From Camelus bactrianus (lineage: Eukaryota > Chordata > Mammalia > Artiodactyla > Camelidae), in NCBI RefSeq assembly GCF_048773025.1, contig NC_133558.1, positions 40,148,501 to 40,212,500 of the forward strand: a stretch of DNA of 64,000 nucleotides, read 5' to 3'. Shown piece by piece: positions 1 to 13,337 of the stretch. Below the pieces are notes generated by a model. The model was not told the origin of the DNA. It saw nothing but the letters and a program-made list of their open reading frames with translations, and did not search any database. The position numbers and the translations under genes are program-made. Each line of letters opens with the position of its first letter. The stretch's first letter is position 1.

Positions 1-1016
1 TTTGTTTAGTATGCCCCAGCCTTCAGAGCACATAGTTCATAATTTGGGAGAGCTTTATCAGTTAATCTAGTTATTTTTCTCTGGTTCTTTTGAATTCCAG
101 TTAGACTATGTGTGGCAGATTACATTCCCTGTGGAACTGTGTGACACTCAGAAGAATAAGTTTGTTCATTAACCTGTGAACTGTCAGGTCCCTTTGGAGA
201 GTGAAAGGAGCAAGCCACTCCAAGGTTAATGCTTGTTTGTCGGAGGTGAAGCCTCCAGGGAGACAGAGGGTGAACAGGCTGAGATGCCTGAGACCTGCCC
301 CGTGAAACTCTGCACTGTGTGCAGGAGCCAGATCCGTGTGGCCAGGAGGGAGGCTGAAGGCAGGCTGGGTCACCTCTGCAGATCACTTCCTCTGGTCAGG
401 AGAAGGCTTCCCAGCAGTCAAGTAGGGGCGCTGGCGTAAGTATATAGGGTTAACTTCCTAACAAGGATTTAGGAGCAATATTAAAATACAAGAAACTGTG
501 AGTGGTTTTCAGTAGTTTCTGTGGATTTTTCCTTTGAACAAGAAAGCAGTATTGATTTCATGCACTTGCCTCCAATGGATGAAAGCTTTCATTGAGGTGG
601 AAAGCATTTGATTTTGTGTATGTTGTGCACCTATGCACAGGCACAGTCCTAACCGCAAAGCGAGGATAGAAGCTGTTTGTTATTCTCCAGTGTATGTCTC
701 ATGGACATATAATTGTACTGACGTCCAGGGGTTGAGCTGAATAGTCCCTGCTTTGATTTTCTAGGTAAACCAAATGTAAGTTCTACATAATTCTCTGGAA
801 AGTGGTACCTCCCTAATTTTGCTATAATTCTTCCAGGCTCAGTTGGAGCTAGCCCTTAAGAGCAGGTACAGGGTCTAAAGCCAAGTTCAGAGTCTCCTTT
901 AAGTCCATACTTCGGTTCACTGTAGTTTACATAGTATATCTTATTCTGTTATCTTTGGATTGGTTGTGATAGAAGCTTATTTTTTCCTACAAATTTTCTT
1001 TTCTTTTTATCCCCAG
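1..1016 (+). other. BTBD9: BTBD9 intron, 3' part
   Basis: Non-coding sequence ending in a polypyrimidine run and an AG acceptor directly before the first exon (TTTTTATCCCCAG at 1004-1016). No other exon or clear repeat was recognised here. The short open frames have no recognisable product. Confidence 0.7.
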
Positions 1017-1126
1017 GTATATTCGAATAGTCGGAACTCATAACACAGTGAACAAGATTTTCCACATTGTGGCTTTTGAATGTATGTTTACAAACAAAAC
1101 CTTCACTCTGGAGAAGGGGCTGATAG
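1017..1126 (+). CDS. BTBD9: BTBD9 internal exon (end of first F5/8C domain)
   Basis: A 110-nt internal exon of BTB domain-containing protein 9. After one carried-over base it encodes 36 residues beginning YIRIVGTHNTVNKIFHIVAF and ending TFTLEKGLI, then one base of a split valine codon. I recognise this as the end of the first of two F5/8-type-C (discoidin/galactose-binding-like) domains plus the start of the linker. The exon is flanked by a pyrimidine-rich AG acceptor and a consensus GTAAGT donor. BTBD9 has an N-terminal BTB domain, a BACK domain and two C-terminal discoidin-like domains. BTB-BACK proteins commonly act as CUL3 ubiquitin-ligase adaptors, and in humans intronic BTBD9 variants are associated with restless legs syndrome. 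The reading frame is intact with no sign of decay, so this looks like the functional gene and not a retrocopy. Confidence 0.93.
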
Positions 1127-3402
1127 GTAAGTGTTACAATTACATTTTCTTCTATGCACTTAGGCATTTTATCTTCAAATATTTTGTTATTCCATTAACT
1201 CATCTTAGTCCTCCTCTTAGCTTTGACTAAGAACTCTGGTTGATTTGAATGCCTTATGGCTGAGTGACATAAGAGAGGGCTTAATATTTTTAGAAGTAGT
1301 CAAAATAATAATTCCAGTAGACTGAAAAGAATATAAATATTGTACTAGTAGTCAAGAATGGAAAATGCTCCAGTGATTCATTCAGATTTGCTGTGTGGAG
1401 AATGCTTATGAGAGTGAGCAAAGCCTCTCATACCAAAGGCTTTTCTATATTTAATGGTAGGTAAGATCAGGGAGGAAGTCGGTGTAATATTGATCCAATG
1501 TTTATACTTTCCAAACCTATGCAGGTATTTTGGCCTTTGATTTGATGCAAATGGTGTGCTCAGCTGTGAGAATATCTCCTTTTCGTGGACACAGCAGTCC
1601 ATATTTGCCCTATTTACCCAGATCCACCTCAGGAAAATGCCTGCATATAACTTAAATAAGACCGGAGTAACCAAATTGTCATTGTGAAAATTAAGTTATC
1701 TTGTGGAAAATACTGCCTGGCTGATCCTTTGAAAGGGTATTTTCAATTTTTGTTTAGTTGTTTATTTGGTTGTTTTCTGTTATGTTGTTTTTGCTTTTGT
1801 TCTAGGTAGTATTTAACCTGGCACTATGTACAACCTATCCTAGGTCTCAGCATTCTAGATGCCATGAGTGGTTATTCCTGCTTTATCCATGCCCGCAGGT
1901 TTTTGCTCATTTCCTGCAAAGATCATAGTTTAACCAATTAGATCCTTGAATCTGTGCCTTTACTGCAGCTTTCTTTGAAAAGAGACTCTTTGTGTTCAAG
2001 TAGGGGAATAAGATGCCCGCGCCTTGGTGTATGTAAAGTACAACTCTGCACCTTTACAAAGGGACTCATTTCTCCTCTTCCTCGCAAGTCCTGTCCTTGT
2101 TGTGGTGCAGAACATATTGACCCATGTTCTAGAAACATGGTGAAAACTCGAATGGGAAAGATGGGTGTAACTTTCAAATGGTGACTGGTTCTTTGAATGG
2201 TCAAAAGTCTCAATTTTCCTCACACCTTCCGTGTCCTAACATAATCCTTTACTTAGGGAAATTTGGGAGAGTAATATTAACAAAGTAGCAGGCGTAGAAA
2301 TTGTCCCAACATATAGAGAACCTTTTAGAGCTCATCTAAAATAAATTTCTTTGTCTTAACTTTTCTATGGGTATAATTATTAATATGAAATACAAACATT
2401 GGTAATCTTTATGACTTTTAAGTCACTTGAAAGTTAACTGTGCTGAAGCATTCCCTGGTGTTATCAAGGCTTTTAATTCTGTGGGAGCATAGAATTGTGC
2501 GATGAAGGGATATGGGGAGGGCACTTCTCTCCACCTGCTGCTCATGTTGTTTTATACACTGCAGGCCTCACTCACCGTGTGTGTGGTTGTGTAGTTAGGG
2601 GCGACCTTACTGAGGAGGATCTTAGAGACCAAACCACCTTCGAAGTCACAGAATGTACAGCATTTGGCTATTCATTTCAGCCCAGTGCACTGCATTTTGA
2701 ACATGCTCATAGAAGGCGCCTCTGCCTTCTTATTGGAGGAAGAGCAGGTTTGTGGACACTGTAATTATCAAAGAAACAGGTCTATCTGGCATGAAAGGCC
2801 ATCACAGGAATGAAACCCAGGATCAGTTGTAGTGAGAGATGCTGTTGTTGGTCTGTATGTTTTGTCCAAACTGAGTTAGTCAGCACGATCAGAAGCTGTA
2901 ATAGTCTCAGGCATGTCAGGAGATGAAGGAAGATTGCAGAGATGCAAGAAGTGTTTTCGGTGTCTGGTCAAACACTTTCCTTCATTCCCTTTTCTTCAGT
3001 CCTGTTTCTGTGATGCTCACCAGTTTGACTGCAAAGAGCCCTGCACTGTCACTGCCTGTCACCGTCCCTCCACTGAGTGGGAGCAGTGGTGCAAGGAGGC
3101 TGACGACCTACGGTGGGATCCCCTTTGGCCCTCCTTTTACAAACATCTTCACAGCTCAGAGCCGCCCCTGTGCTGGGCGGACGGGGAGGTGGTGTGAGTG
3201 GACAGGGAGTTGGGGGGGATTTCATTTTTCTTTGTCTGACAAGGCAGCTCTGCTGGGTTTACAGTGGTGTTTGAAACAGTAATGGCCAGCTTTCCGTGTT
3301 GATGATCTCAGGTGCACTTTGGCTGCACACAGGCCTCAGCCGGCCACTCTTCAGGGATCTGCAAGAAAGGAATGATCCACTAGTGGGGGCAGGCACAGTG
3401 TA

Positions 3403-3490
3403 TGTCAGAATCACCTGGAGTAATTTTTAAGTTGTAGCTGCCTACTACTTCCTCTTTCCTATGAAATATGTACTCCTTCCTTGAGAACCA
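3403..3490. repeat. Degenerate MER5-like hAT fragment
   Basis: Contains TCAGAATCACCTGGAG followed about 70 bp later by TTGAGAACCACC. Both are hallmark phrases of the MER5A non-autonomous hAT-Charlie transposon. The middle is strongly diverged, so this is an old remnant. Confidence 0.5.
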
Positions 3491-4229
3491 CCAATAGAAA
3501 CTCCAGGTTTTCATGGAGGAAAAAAGTAAAACTAAAATAATGTCATCGTGAATAACTAGTAGGTTATCAAGCTCACTTGTATGTTTCGAGGCTCAGAACT
3601 TCTTTCTGTCACAGTTCTTGGTGCTTATGAAGGCTGCTCTGATTAGAGGAGCACGTTCCTCATAAGCCTTAAAATTTTTAAATGTTTGTGTTGTTTTTAA
3701 ACATCAGATTGTAGTGTTATTACTTAAAAGATACAGTGATGCCAGAAAAAACATAAATAAAAATAACTGCACTAGCCCTGTAAGATTTCAGTCTTTTTCC
3801 ACCAAAGGCTTTCTTTCACATTTTTGTTGCCAGCATGTCATCCTTCATGCTGCTTCACCTGTACACACTCATGGGGAAGCTGTGGAGGCCTGTGGGGTCA
3901 TCTGTCCCTGGGAATGGGCCCCACCTCAGCCACACGGACCAGATCTGGGTGTCAGACTCTACCCACAGCACCTCTGCCACCTCATCTGCTGCTGCCACCG
4001 TAGCCCCTTCTCATTTGGTGGCTGCTTCTGGACGGTGCTGGGATACATTCTTGCCTGGGAGAGTCAGCCTGTGATGACTGTCTCCTGTTTGCTAGGAGGC
4101 ATTTGTCGGAAGCTCTAACCTGTCTTGCAGCTGATGCATGGAAGGAACGTTAGAAGAGATAACACTGCTATTTAGACATTCAGCCTCCCAGAGAACGCAT
4201 TTACTTCGCCTTGGCACTCTGCTTTGTGA

Positions 4230-5120
4230 TAAGTACATGCCATTTGCCAGATCCCTCCACTTTTTTCATAATAATTACCAAAACTTCCTTTTCATTTAAT
4301 CTTATGTTTAAATTTATTTCCTTGAATACCCAATTAGTTATTCAAGGAGAGAGAATAGTACCCACCACCCAGCTTAAAGAATTATCAGCTCACAGACAAC
4401 CTGGTTTTATCTACGTACTACCTACTTCCTCCCCATCAGATTATTTTGAAGCCAATCCCAGGCACTTTATCATTTTATCCATAAATATTTCAATATGTAT
4501 CTGTAAAACTAAGACCTCCGTTTTGTAGCCATAATCACAATATCATTATAATGCCCCAAAATTGAACCATAATTCCTTGTGAATGTTAAATACGCAGTCA
4601 GTGTTCAGATGTTCTTCATTGAATCGAAGTCTGGAGTCAGTGTATGTGTTTTTACAGGTTATTTAAATCAGAATTCACATAAGGTCCATACTATCAATAA
4701 ATAGCTGTTATGATTCTTAAATCTCTTTAAGTCTGTAGGTTCCCTTCCACATGTCTATCTCTGTGTTCTTCTTCCCACCCTCCCCCCCCCAATTATAATT
4801 TATTTGCTGAAGAAACTAACTTTTTGTCCTGTAGAGTTTCTAACAGCCTAGATTTTGGTGATTAAACGCTATGGTAACACTAAATGTGTTCCTCTGTTGT
4901 ATTTTTTGTAATTTAGTAGTTTGGTATAGGCTTCATCTGATTCAAGATTTTTTTTTTTTTTTTTGTAAGAATGCTCTGTAGGTGACAGTATATGTCTGTC
5001 AAGAAGCACAGATCTTTGGTTGCCCCTCTCTTTTGGCTATTCACATCCATTCATGATTATTTCCTAGATTTATTCTTTCATAATCTGAATTACAAAATGG
5101 TTATATTCTAATCTTGTTAT
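4230..5120 (-). repeat. Old L1M-type 3' region
   Basis: Phrases such as TTATTTTGAAGCCAATCCCAG, the CAGTCAGTGTTCA segment, and TTTGTCCTGTAGAGTTTC followed by CAGCCTAGATTTTGG match an old mammalian L1M 3'-end repeat as I remember it. Contains a poly-T run near 4950. Orientation is inferred. Confidence 0.5.
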
Positions 5121-6119
5121 TCCTTGTTCATTTAGTAACTAGAAAGAGAAAACTTTCCTGAACATGCAGTTGGTAATCCTGAGTTGCAGTTTGCCTAGGA
5201 AAAGAAGGATAAATGCTCTATTCTTTCTTTTCATTTACTACGTTTCAAATTAAAGAGATGGTTACCTGGCTTGAAAGGTGACCAGTGAGGTTTGTGGAGG
5301 TCTTGCCAGAGGTGAGGGGAGAAAGGGGAGAATGTATCATTTTGAATTCACTGGATTAAACAAATTGGACATCTTTTAATAACTTGCAGTTATTTTTATT
5401 GATACTAAAATTGTCCCCATCTTAGCTTCTTCATGTTGGCTCTTGAGTCTTTCTGATGATCTCAGGGGCCCAGTACTTCCTTGATTTGTGGCATGACGCG
5501 ATGCGCCAGGTTCACCTTGTGTATTTCCTGCCCCTGATCTGGAATCAGCCATTTCTGCAAAAAGCCCTGGTTCCTTTAAGTCAGAAATAACATTTGGAAA
5601 CCTCAACCTGAGCACTCCCGATTGGGTTGATCACTGTTCCTAGGCCTTTTCAGTGGACAGAAATAGGAAATGCATGCACATGTATTTATTTACTTATTTG
5701 TATGTCAGATATTTAACAGGTGAAATATATGCACTTAGAGTGCATGCCGACATTTCTAATTAAAATTCAGTACACAAAGTTTTTGTTTAATCTTTTGATC
5801 TTTCATCTCCTTTTTTTCCATACTGAAAATCTCGGTTACTAGTGCTAGAGCACAATAGTTTATTTGCTTTTTCTTCAGTACATACAAAATAGTTTCAGAA
5901 TTACATTACTACTACTACCTTAAACCACATGATTACTGAAAATAGTTTAACATTTTAGCAGTTATCTTCTGCATCCTTAAGGTACATCCCACTAGAGATA
6001 CACAGTAAAGTTACTGTGTTTTAAAGTCACTTAAAATAATTCTCTAAATGGTCATGTTGCTATTCAGTGTACAGATAGATTCATTTGCCCCATTTTGCTT
6101 TCATATTTAATGATTGCCT

Positions 6120-6900
6120 TTAAGATTTTTTTGTTTTATAACTATGTAAAATATGTAGATAGTTCCAAAATCAAATCTATGGAACAGTTGTATTTAGAGA
6201 AATTGAGTTTCTATTCCTGTCCCCTCTACTCCAGTAGATAACTTCTTTTTCCCCTTTAGTTTTTTTGGGTTATACTTTTTAAAAACGGAAAATAAGTAAA
6301 TCCATATGTAATTTATATTTTGTATCCTCCCCGCCATTCTTAAATTGGTAGCGTACTTGGCTCTATGTACCTCCTTTACCTTGCTTTCTTGTACTTAACA
6401 CTTGTCCTAGAGCTAGTTATATAGAAGGGTATTATTTATTTACCCCTTTTTAATAGCTTCATAGTACTTATTTGTGTAGATGTACTATGGTTTACTGAAC
6501 CAGTCCTCTATTGATGAACCATTTGGGTTGTTTTCAGTCCTCTGCTTCTACAAATTGTGCTATTTATTGCCTTTAGGATAGATTCCTAGAAGAGGGAATT
6601 CTTGGTCAAAGGGTAAATGCACCTGTAATTTTGCTAGATATTGCTAAATTCACCTCCATGGGGATTATACCATTTTAAAGTTCTCGTTGGCAGTGTGTGA
6701 GAACAACCATTTCCCCACAGCCTTGCCAGTGGAACATATTGGCAAGCTTCTGGATTTTTGCCAGTTTGATAGGTGAGAAATGTTATCCCAGTACAATTTT
6801 AACTGCTTTTCTTTTATAAGAGAAATTGAGCATCTTTTCATATTTTTAGGGCCATTTGCATTTCTTTCTTTCCTTTTTAAATGGCTCTTCTCTTCCTATG
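6120..6900 (-). repeat. Old L1M fragment, minus strand
   Basis: Reads as the reverse complement of an L1 ORF2 end and 3' UTR: ATTGATGAACCATTTGGGTTG, then ACAGCCTTGCCAGTGG, then GAGCATCTTTTCATAT. Heavily mutated with no coding capacity. Confidence 0.7.
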
Positions 6901-8344
6901 AGTCTTGTGGATGAATAGAGAATATGCTTTTACTAAGACTTGGGGAGCAGTAAGTGCTCTACACTGATGTTAGAGTGTGATATTTAGTGTTACGTGAGAC
7001 TGGTTTCTGTTCCTAAGGTCTCCTGGTTCTTCTGGAAGCCATAAGCTCTCATAAGCCCCTTTCCATTCTTATCCTTGCTCTGCCTCTGCTTAAGAGAGAG
7101 TAGCTAGAGCATGGTGCTGTAGGCTCAAAATTCAAGGTTCTTTAACCCTTTCAAAGAATAAGAAAAAGTTTCCATTACCAGCTGTAGGCAGTTAAGTGTT
7201 ACCTCTGTGTCTGCCAGCATGGATCCAGGAAGGCTCGTGGCTTTTTTATTTTACTTGCTTGTTAGTAATTGTTGTAGGGCAACCAAAATAGGCGGCGCAG
7301 GCCCAGGAGTTGTGTCAATGACCTCACTATCGCTGCCGCCACCAGGAACTGTGCTGTCCTGGCGGGAGCGCCGGATCCCACGTCCGTCGGCTGCTGTGCT
7401 CCTACAGCACCATCAGAAGCAGACAGAAATGTGTTCTTTCTTCCTCCCATCTTCCATCCTCTCACCAGTTTCTTCTACAGTAGAACTTCACCAAAAACCA
7501 AGCTGGGAAATGTAGTTATGGAGTTTTAGCCTCTGAGGTACAGTGTAGAGCATGGGAGTGAATGGAGCTGAAGTCAGATAGACAGATGATGAGTGCAGAG
7601 GCAGAAAGTGTAAAAGGGGCTCCAGCCACCAGGAGATTTACCATCTGATTCACAGTAGCTCGAATAAGCCCCTTGGCAAGGCACAGGGGTCTGCAGAGTG
7701 GAGAATAAGAGACAGAGGCACGAGCAGAGAGCGGAGAAAGATTAGAGGTTTGGTTGGGCTGTGAAGGAAAACAATATTTTTTCTTGCCTAGTAAGATAAA
7801 GGTTCATGAAGACTGGTAGTTTGAGCTGGGCCTCGAAGAATTTAGTAAACAGTACAGAGTGTGACAAATGTGCTAATTTGCATAGCAACAAAAATGGCTG
7901 GTACTCATTCCCAGCTGGAGGCAGGAAATAGGAATAGGTAGTCTGTAGTTGCTACTGTCATCTAAAAGTATTTTGAAAGTGTGTTTAGAACTCTGTAAAG
8001 TCCTGGGAAAGTAAACAGAGTTGGAAATCCGTGGCTTTTGGCATCCGCTGAATTTAGGGATATGACTTATATGCTTTGCAGCTGTGTTTAAAAAATAAGT
8101 GTCCTCTGGAGCAGAAACAGCTTTGGGAGTGAGGGAGTTCCCTAGCGGGTGGATGTGTTAGAATGTGGCAAAGAAGCAAACTTGGAGTAGCAGACGGGCC
8201 CTAAAGACCTTAATTCAGAACATTTTCTGAAATGGCACTATTGAGTCTGCTAGTCTCAACCAAGAGGCTTTGCTTCTCCCAGCCTATTTCTCTAACCAGA
8301 TATTAAGGCTGGTTCTAATTGTCAGTGAAACTCAACTTCTTTAT

Positions 8345-8640
8345 CTACTGTAAATTACTTGGCATTAAGCAGACATTTATTAAGAGGCTGCCAAGTGTAT
8401 CTTAGTACTGGGGATAGAGAGATGCACAGGTGCGGCTTCTGCCTTGGAGGGTCGTATGAGCTAATGAAGGAGAAAAACACTTAAATAGAAGGTGACAACA
8501 CAGTAAAATAAGTCATCTGTTGGGAGGATTCAGGAGATGCTGTGGAACACTGGAAACGGGAGTATCTAGCCTGAGTTGGGGGATGGTGTCAGGGAAGACC
8601 TCCCCCACCCCCCACGCCCGCCATAGAGGTGGTGAGGGTC
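8345..8640. repeat. Ancient interspersed repeat, family not assigned
   Basis: Starts ACATTTATTAAGAGGCTGCC and continues with GGGGATAGAGAGATGCACAG and later GTGTCAGGGAAGACCTC. The same pattern (tissue-count-like 'catttatt...aggcactg') recurs at 26481-26610, so these are two copies of one old mammalian repeat. Confidence 0.45.
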
Positions 8641-9499
8641 CTTAAGTCTTAAGAAGAAGGCGAAGAGTTAGGGGAGAATCACATAAAAAGGTCAGTGTGT
8701 AAAGGCTTATTTATCTCTGACCCATTCAAAGCCAGTACCCCTTGCAGTGGACCACTTTGCATCCGGTTGAAGGAGAGGGAGTAGGCAGCCATTGGAATAA
8801 GAGTTAAGTTATTTGTAGTCTCTCACCCTTTCCCTGGAGAAGATTAAGCATTATTTTCTCACAGGATCTTAAGAGTTTTAGACAAATTCAGATAAAATAA
8901 ATATCCCACAATAATGCGTAAGAAATGTAATACAGTTTGCCTCTCACGTGGGGAGCCCATGTTCTCAAACAAGAATGGGCTATAGTTCTTATGTGCAGGA
9001 GAGAGTGGGGGAATGCTTAGAAAGTGACTTCCTCACAGTCATTTAGGATTCTCAGTTTAGTATGTGGTCCTTTTGTGCACATTTAAGTTTCATTATCTTT
9101 TTATACCTGTTCTTTTGTTGTTGTTTGGTTTATTTAAGAATAAAGACTGCCTAAAAATGTTTTTGTTGCTCTTGTTTTGTAGAATTTACATGTACATTTT
9201 ACAGGATTGAATTTTTTGGATCCTGCTTACATACACCCTTGTTAGAGAGGGATGGGAGGGTGTCCAGGGAGATGTAAATGTGCACAGCTTGTTGTTAAAT
9301 GGGACACAGAGCATGTGTCCAACATTTTGCAACACTCTCACCTTCTCACAAACCGTGACTCTCCTCAGACTGGCTTTGTAAATAGCCAGGTTGTAAACGG
9401 GCAAGGTGTTTCTCTAGCACTGACTATGAAAGGTACTTTGGCAGCCAAGGGGACATAAAGTCTAATTTTGTTGGCCTGGTCGCTAACTCAGTACCCCAA

Positions 9500-9795
9500 T
9501 CTCTACCCCAAAACTGGGTAGGTAATTTTTTATTTTGATATTGTAAGTAGGTAATACAAGTATGTATTCTTATTTCCCCCCTTTTATTAAAAAATGTAGC
9601 ACGTATTTATATGTATCTTTTTAAAATTAACGATGTTTTGGAGATTTTTCCTTACCATTACAAAAAGAATTTTCCCATGCTTTTTCTTTTTGGGTGTGTA
9701 TTGAATAGTGGTGCTGTAATTTAGTTTATTTAGCCAGTCACCTTTGATAGACATGTAGCTTTTACTATCAGTAACAATTCTATAATAACCCATTT
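9500..9795 (-). repeat. Old L1M fragment, minus strand
   Basis: Resembles the reverse-complement L1 3' segment around TTAGCCAGTCACCTTTGATAG followed by ACATGTAGCTTTTACTATC. Diverged. Confidence 0.5.
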
Positions 9796-9869
9796 TATAA
9801 ATAGTGAGGTTTAATCAGAGGTGGTTCCAATAAAACCTAAAACAAACAAACAGAAAACCCCATTATTGC

Positions 9870-9945
9870 TCCCAGGGCCAGCTATCTAATTTGCAGGGCA
9901 CCGTGCAAAATGGGAATGTGGAGCCCGTTGTTCAAGAGCAGGAAA
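9870..9945 (+). repeat. Left part of a split old repeat
   Basis: GGGCACCGTGCAAAATGGGA...GCCCGTTGTTCAAGA matches the left portion of an old mammalian repeat whose right portion appears at 10775-10895. I cannot name the family with certainty. Confidence 0.35.
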
Positions 9946-10774
9946 AAAGTGCCCTTAAAAAGATTTTAAAAAGGGGGGGAAAAAAGTTTTTTCCTTTCTT
10001 TTTCAGTCCTTCACTTGGCATAGTGTTTTTATTTGCTGTTTAATGTCATTCTAAGTAAAGAAAAATTAAACCTTTAAATTGTTAGCATGAGCTTTATCAT
10101 TCATCTCTATATTGTGCAATGGTGGTTTTAAATGCAAATATAAGAGCTTTATCTTATATGCAGGATCTCCAAAATTACACAGTACATGTTTGGTAGCTCA
10201 TACACGTGTATGCATTTAGTTTTTATCAGAACACTGGACATTCTGCACAACACTAAATTGTTTTTATTTCACTTCTTAATTCACACACATTCTACCAAAA
10301 CTCTGTACTTTTGGTTTACTCAGTAAACTTCCTTAGTAAGGAAGGACTGAGGGGAAAAGGAATCGAGTTGCTCTTCCTTTTAGCATAAGTCACCAATTTC
10401 AGCATAAACATTTGGGTAATAGAAGTAACAAGAGTACAAACGGGTATGATAGAGCTCCTGGGTTGCTAGTGCTTCTTGGAACATTGTTGCCTTTTTCTCC
10501 ATCTGAGGCAGGTTCTGGTTGGAAGGGAAGGTGGCCTCTCCAGGCTGTCTGCAGCCCTGCTTACTCAGGCAGAGTCAAGGCGCCCTGGCCTCGTCCTTGC
10601 TCTGAGCCTCACTCATGCTGCACATGTTGTGGGTCCACTGGGATTCTGTGCTTGGGCATGGCAAGCACTGCACACACAGGGAACTGTGAACACACGTATG
10701 TTGCACACCACCTCTGTTCGTGGGCTTGCTCCATTGTCCCATCAGACATTATTTAAAAACATAAGTTCCAAGAT

Positions 10775-10895
10775 AAGATTATTAAGAATTTAAAGGCAAG
10801 GACAATGGAGCATTAAACTAAGTATGGGTCCCTTTTGAGTGCAGGGCCTGTTTGAAAGCACAGATTGCACGCCCATGTAGCTGGCCCTCATTACC
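10775..10895 (+). repeat. Right part of a split old repeat
   Basis: ATTATTAAGAATTTAAAGGC...GGAGCATTAAACTAAG...GCACGCCCATGTAGCTGGCCC continues the element begun at 9870. About 830 bp of other sequence lies between the two halves. Confidence 0.35.
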
Positions 10896-10989
10896 ACTTC
10901 TGTTTTACATTGCACTAGAAGTTTAGGAGTGGTAGGGAGGAAAGAGGGAATTGGGAGGAGGTAAAGAACAAGAAATATGTGTGATATAT

Positions 10990-12420
10990 TGAGGGAAAGG
11001 GACCAAATATCACTATTTGCTGTTGTGATACGGTAATATACCCAAGGAAATGAACTGGAAAACTACTAGAACTAATAAGAACTCTAAGGAATATAGCCAG
11101 ATGCAATAGTATATACAAAAACCAGGTTTTCTCACGTACACCCAATAACTAGTTAGTATAATGGCAAAATTCTATTCATAATAGCAGTAAGATCTGTATA
11201 ATACCTAGTAACAATTCATGAGCCATACTTTTCCTTTACACCTAGTCCATCCCTAGCTGTCTTTACCAAGGATCACCCATCCCTGACCACCTTATATTAC
11301 TGGAGATGGGATGAGAATCAGGAACAAGGGTGGGAGGCAGAAGGATGACATGAGCTCATTAACAGTGTGGCTGTAAGGGGAGCATGCCAGGGGGCTCTGC
11401 TAGGAGTTTTTAACTCCCCCCCGACACACAAACAACAGATACCTACCTAGGAATAAAGTTAATAAATCCACAGGTTCTAATGTAAAGAAACTCTAAATCT
11501 TTAAGAACACTAAATAATGGAAAGACATATTCCTGGATGGAAAACTTTAATTATAGTAAAGACAGTTGTTCTACACATCTTAATCTGCCAACTTAATGTA
11601 GGACTACTCAGAATCCCATTTGTGCTTTAAAAAAAAACAACAACAACTTTGACTAAGTTCTTTAAAATTTTTTCCAAGAGAGTAAATAAATGGAAATCCC
11701 TTCTCCACCAAAAAAAAAAAAAAAAAAAAAAAAAAAAGAAGATGAAAAACAGTAAGTCTAGAACCACGAGGTATTAAAATTAGTACTACATACTAAAATA
11801 TTATGGCATTAATGAAAGAAGAAACTAGTAGATAAATTAAGCAATCATCCAAACTCTGAATCTGATCCCAGTATATGTAAGAAGATAGTGCAAGATAGTG
11901 ATGACATTTCACATACGTTGAGAATGAAAAGGGTAATGTTGCAAATGGTGCTGAGACAGTTGATAATTGAAAACATACGAGATTTTCCTCACACTTTATA
12001 CCAAAATAGTTTCCTGTTAAGAGTTATATTTTACATTCCTCCAAAAGAACTGTAGAGAACTATTAGTAAGTATTTATCTGATCTCAAGGTGAGGAACTAC
12101 TTCTTCAGCATAAAAGCAAAGGCAGAAACCATAAACAGAATTCAAAGGTGTTTAACAAACTGGGGGAAAAAAATTGCAACATATATGACAAGGACTAATT
12201 GTCTTTAATATATATGAAGTACTTCCCAAATAAGTAAGAAAAAAATATGAATCCCCAATAGGAAACGTATACAAACATTTATTTAAAAAGAAAGAAAAAG
12301 AAACACAGCAATCAATACACTTGAAAGAGCCGTCCTCACTAATAATCAAAGAAATGCAAACTGAAACAAAATACCACCTTTGGCTCATTTTATTGGCAAA
12401 TATTTTTAATTTAAAAACTT
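10990..12420 (+). repeat. Old L1M ORF2 fragment, plus strand
   Basis: Broken ORF2-like sequence in sense: an interrupted segment at 11040-11200, GGAAAGACATATTCCTGGAT near 11520, ACTCAGAATCCCATTTGTGC near 11606, and AATCAAAGAAATGCAAACTG near 12343. Interrupted at about 11206-11440 by unrelated sequence and by a 28-bp poly-A run at 11710-11737. No open frame remains. Confidence 0.65.
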
Positions 12421-12499
12421 TCATTTACATGAGTAATACAACAGTCACTCCTCAGCAAAAAGCAAACAATACAGAAGTACATCCACTAAAATAAAATAA

Positions 12500-13240
12500 T
12501 TTGTTTTTTAACTTGCATTAGCCTAGTTGTTACTAAACTTGAGTATCTTTTTATGTTTCTTGGCCATTTCTTTTTTTCATGAATTATGTCTTCATATTCT
12601 TCGTCAACTTTGTTATTGCTTGTGTTTATTATTAATTTGTAAATTATGTATGTTCATTCTTTGTCTTTTATGTATGTTGCAAATATCTTATCCCAGTGTG
12701 TTAGTTACTTTTTAACTTTGTTTATGATGTCCTTGTTGTACAAAAGTTTTTCATTTTGATTTGGTCATATCTGTCAGTCACTTCTTATCTTGCTTCTGCA
12801 TTTTGTGACTTGCCTTGAGTCTCCCTCCTCAGCCCAAAATATAAAAATATGCTCCTCTGTAGGAGTTGTCAGTGGTTGGTTGTTGTTTCCTTATTGTTGT
12901 GTATGGGTTTTTAGCATCCTGTGTTTGGTCTGAGGTCGGGGTTTACCCTTATTTCTAAAATATGTAAACAGTTGTTTTGAAATCGTTTGTTGATTATTTC
13001 ATCCTTTCCCTCACTGATTTAAAATAGCATGTGTCATGGATCTGTATAGATTCTGTCACATCATTTAAAATAACCGCAGCTCTGGAATCTATTTTGCTGT
13101 CTACTACTGTCAATCCACACTCATAGCTATTCTTTTTCTAAATTTTCTAAGCTAATCTTTCAGATTTTCTTTTCCATTGAACTTGAAAATCATCTTGTCA
13201 AGTTTCATTTTAAATCCTGTTGGCAGAGATGTTTTAAATG
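12500..13240 (-). repeat. Old L1M ORF2 fragment, minus strand
   Basis: Antisense ORF2-like text: TGTTGCAAATATCTTATCCC, ATGATGTCCTTGTTGTACAA, TTTTAGCATCCTGTGTTTGG, and the CTTGTCAAGTTTCATTTTAA segment. Opposite in orientation to the L1M piece just before it, so it is a separate insertion or an inversion. Confidence 0.65.
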
Positions 13241-13337
13241 AAAATACTTAGTATGGCTGAGGCTGTCATGAAATGGGCGGTGTCATATACTGCTGAGACA
13301 TGTTATATAGTACAAGATTCCTAGAAGGCAGTTTGAG

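Noticed and set aside
1996-2223. A cysteine-rich short frame resembling a zinc ribbon (CPCCGAEH)
   Set aside because: Only one CxxC-like pair, no flanking exon signals, intronic position.
2913-3282. Frames of 94-119 codons suggesting a processed pseudogene
   Set aside because: No similarity I can name, no poly-A tail and no splice evidence. The codons look random.
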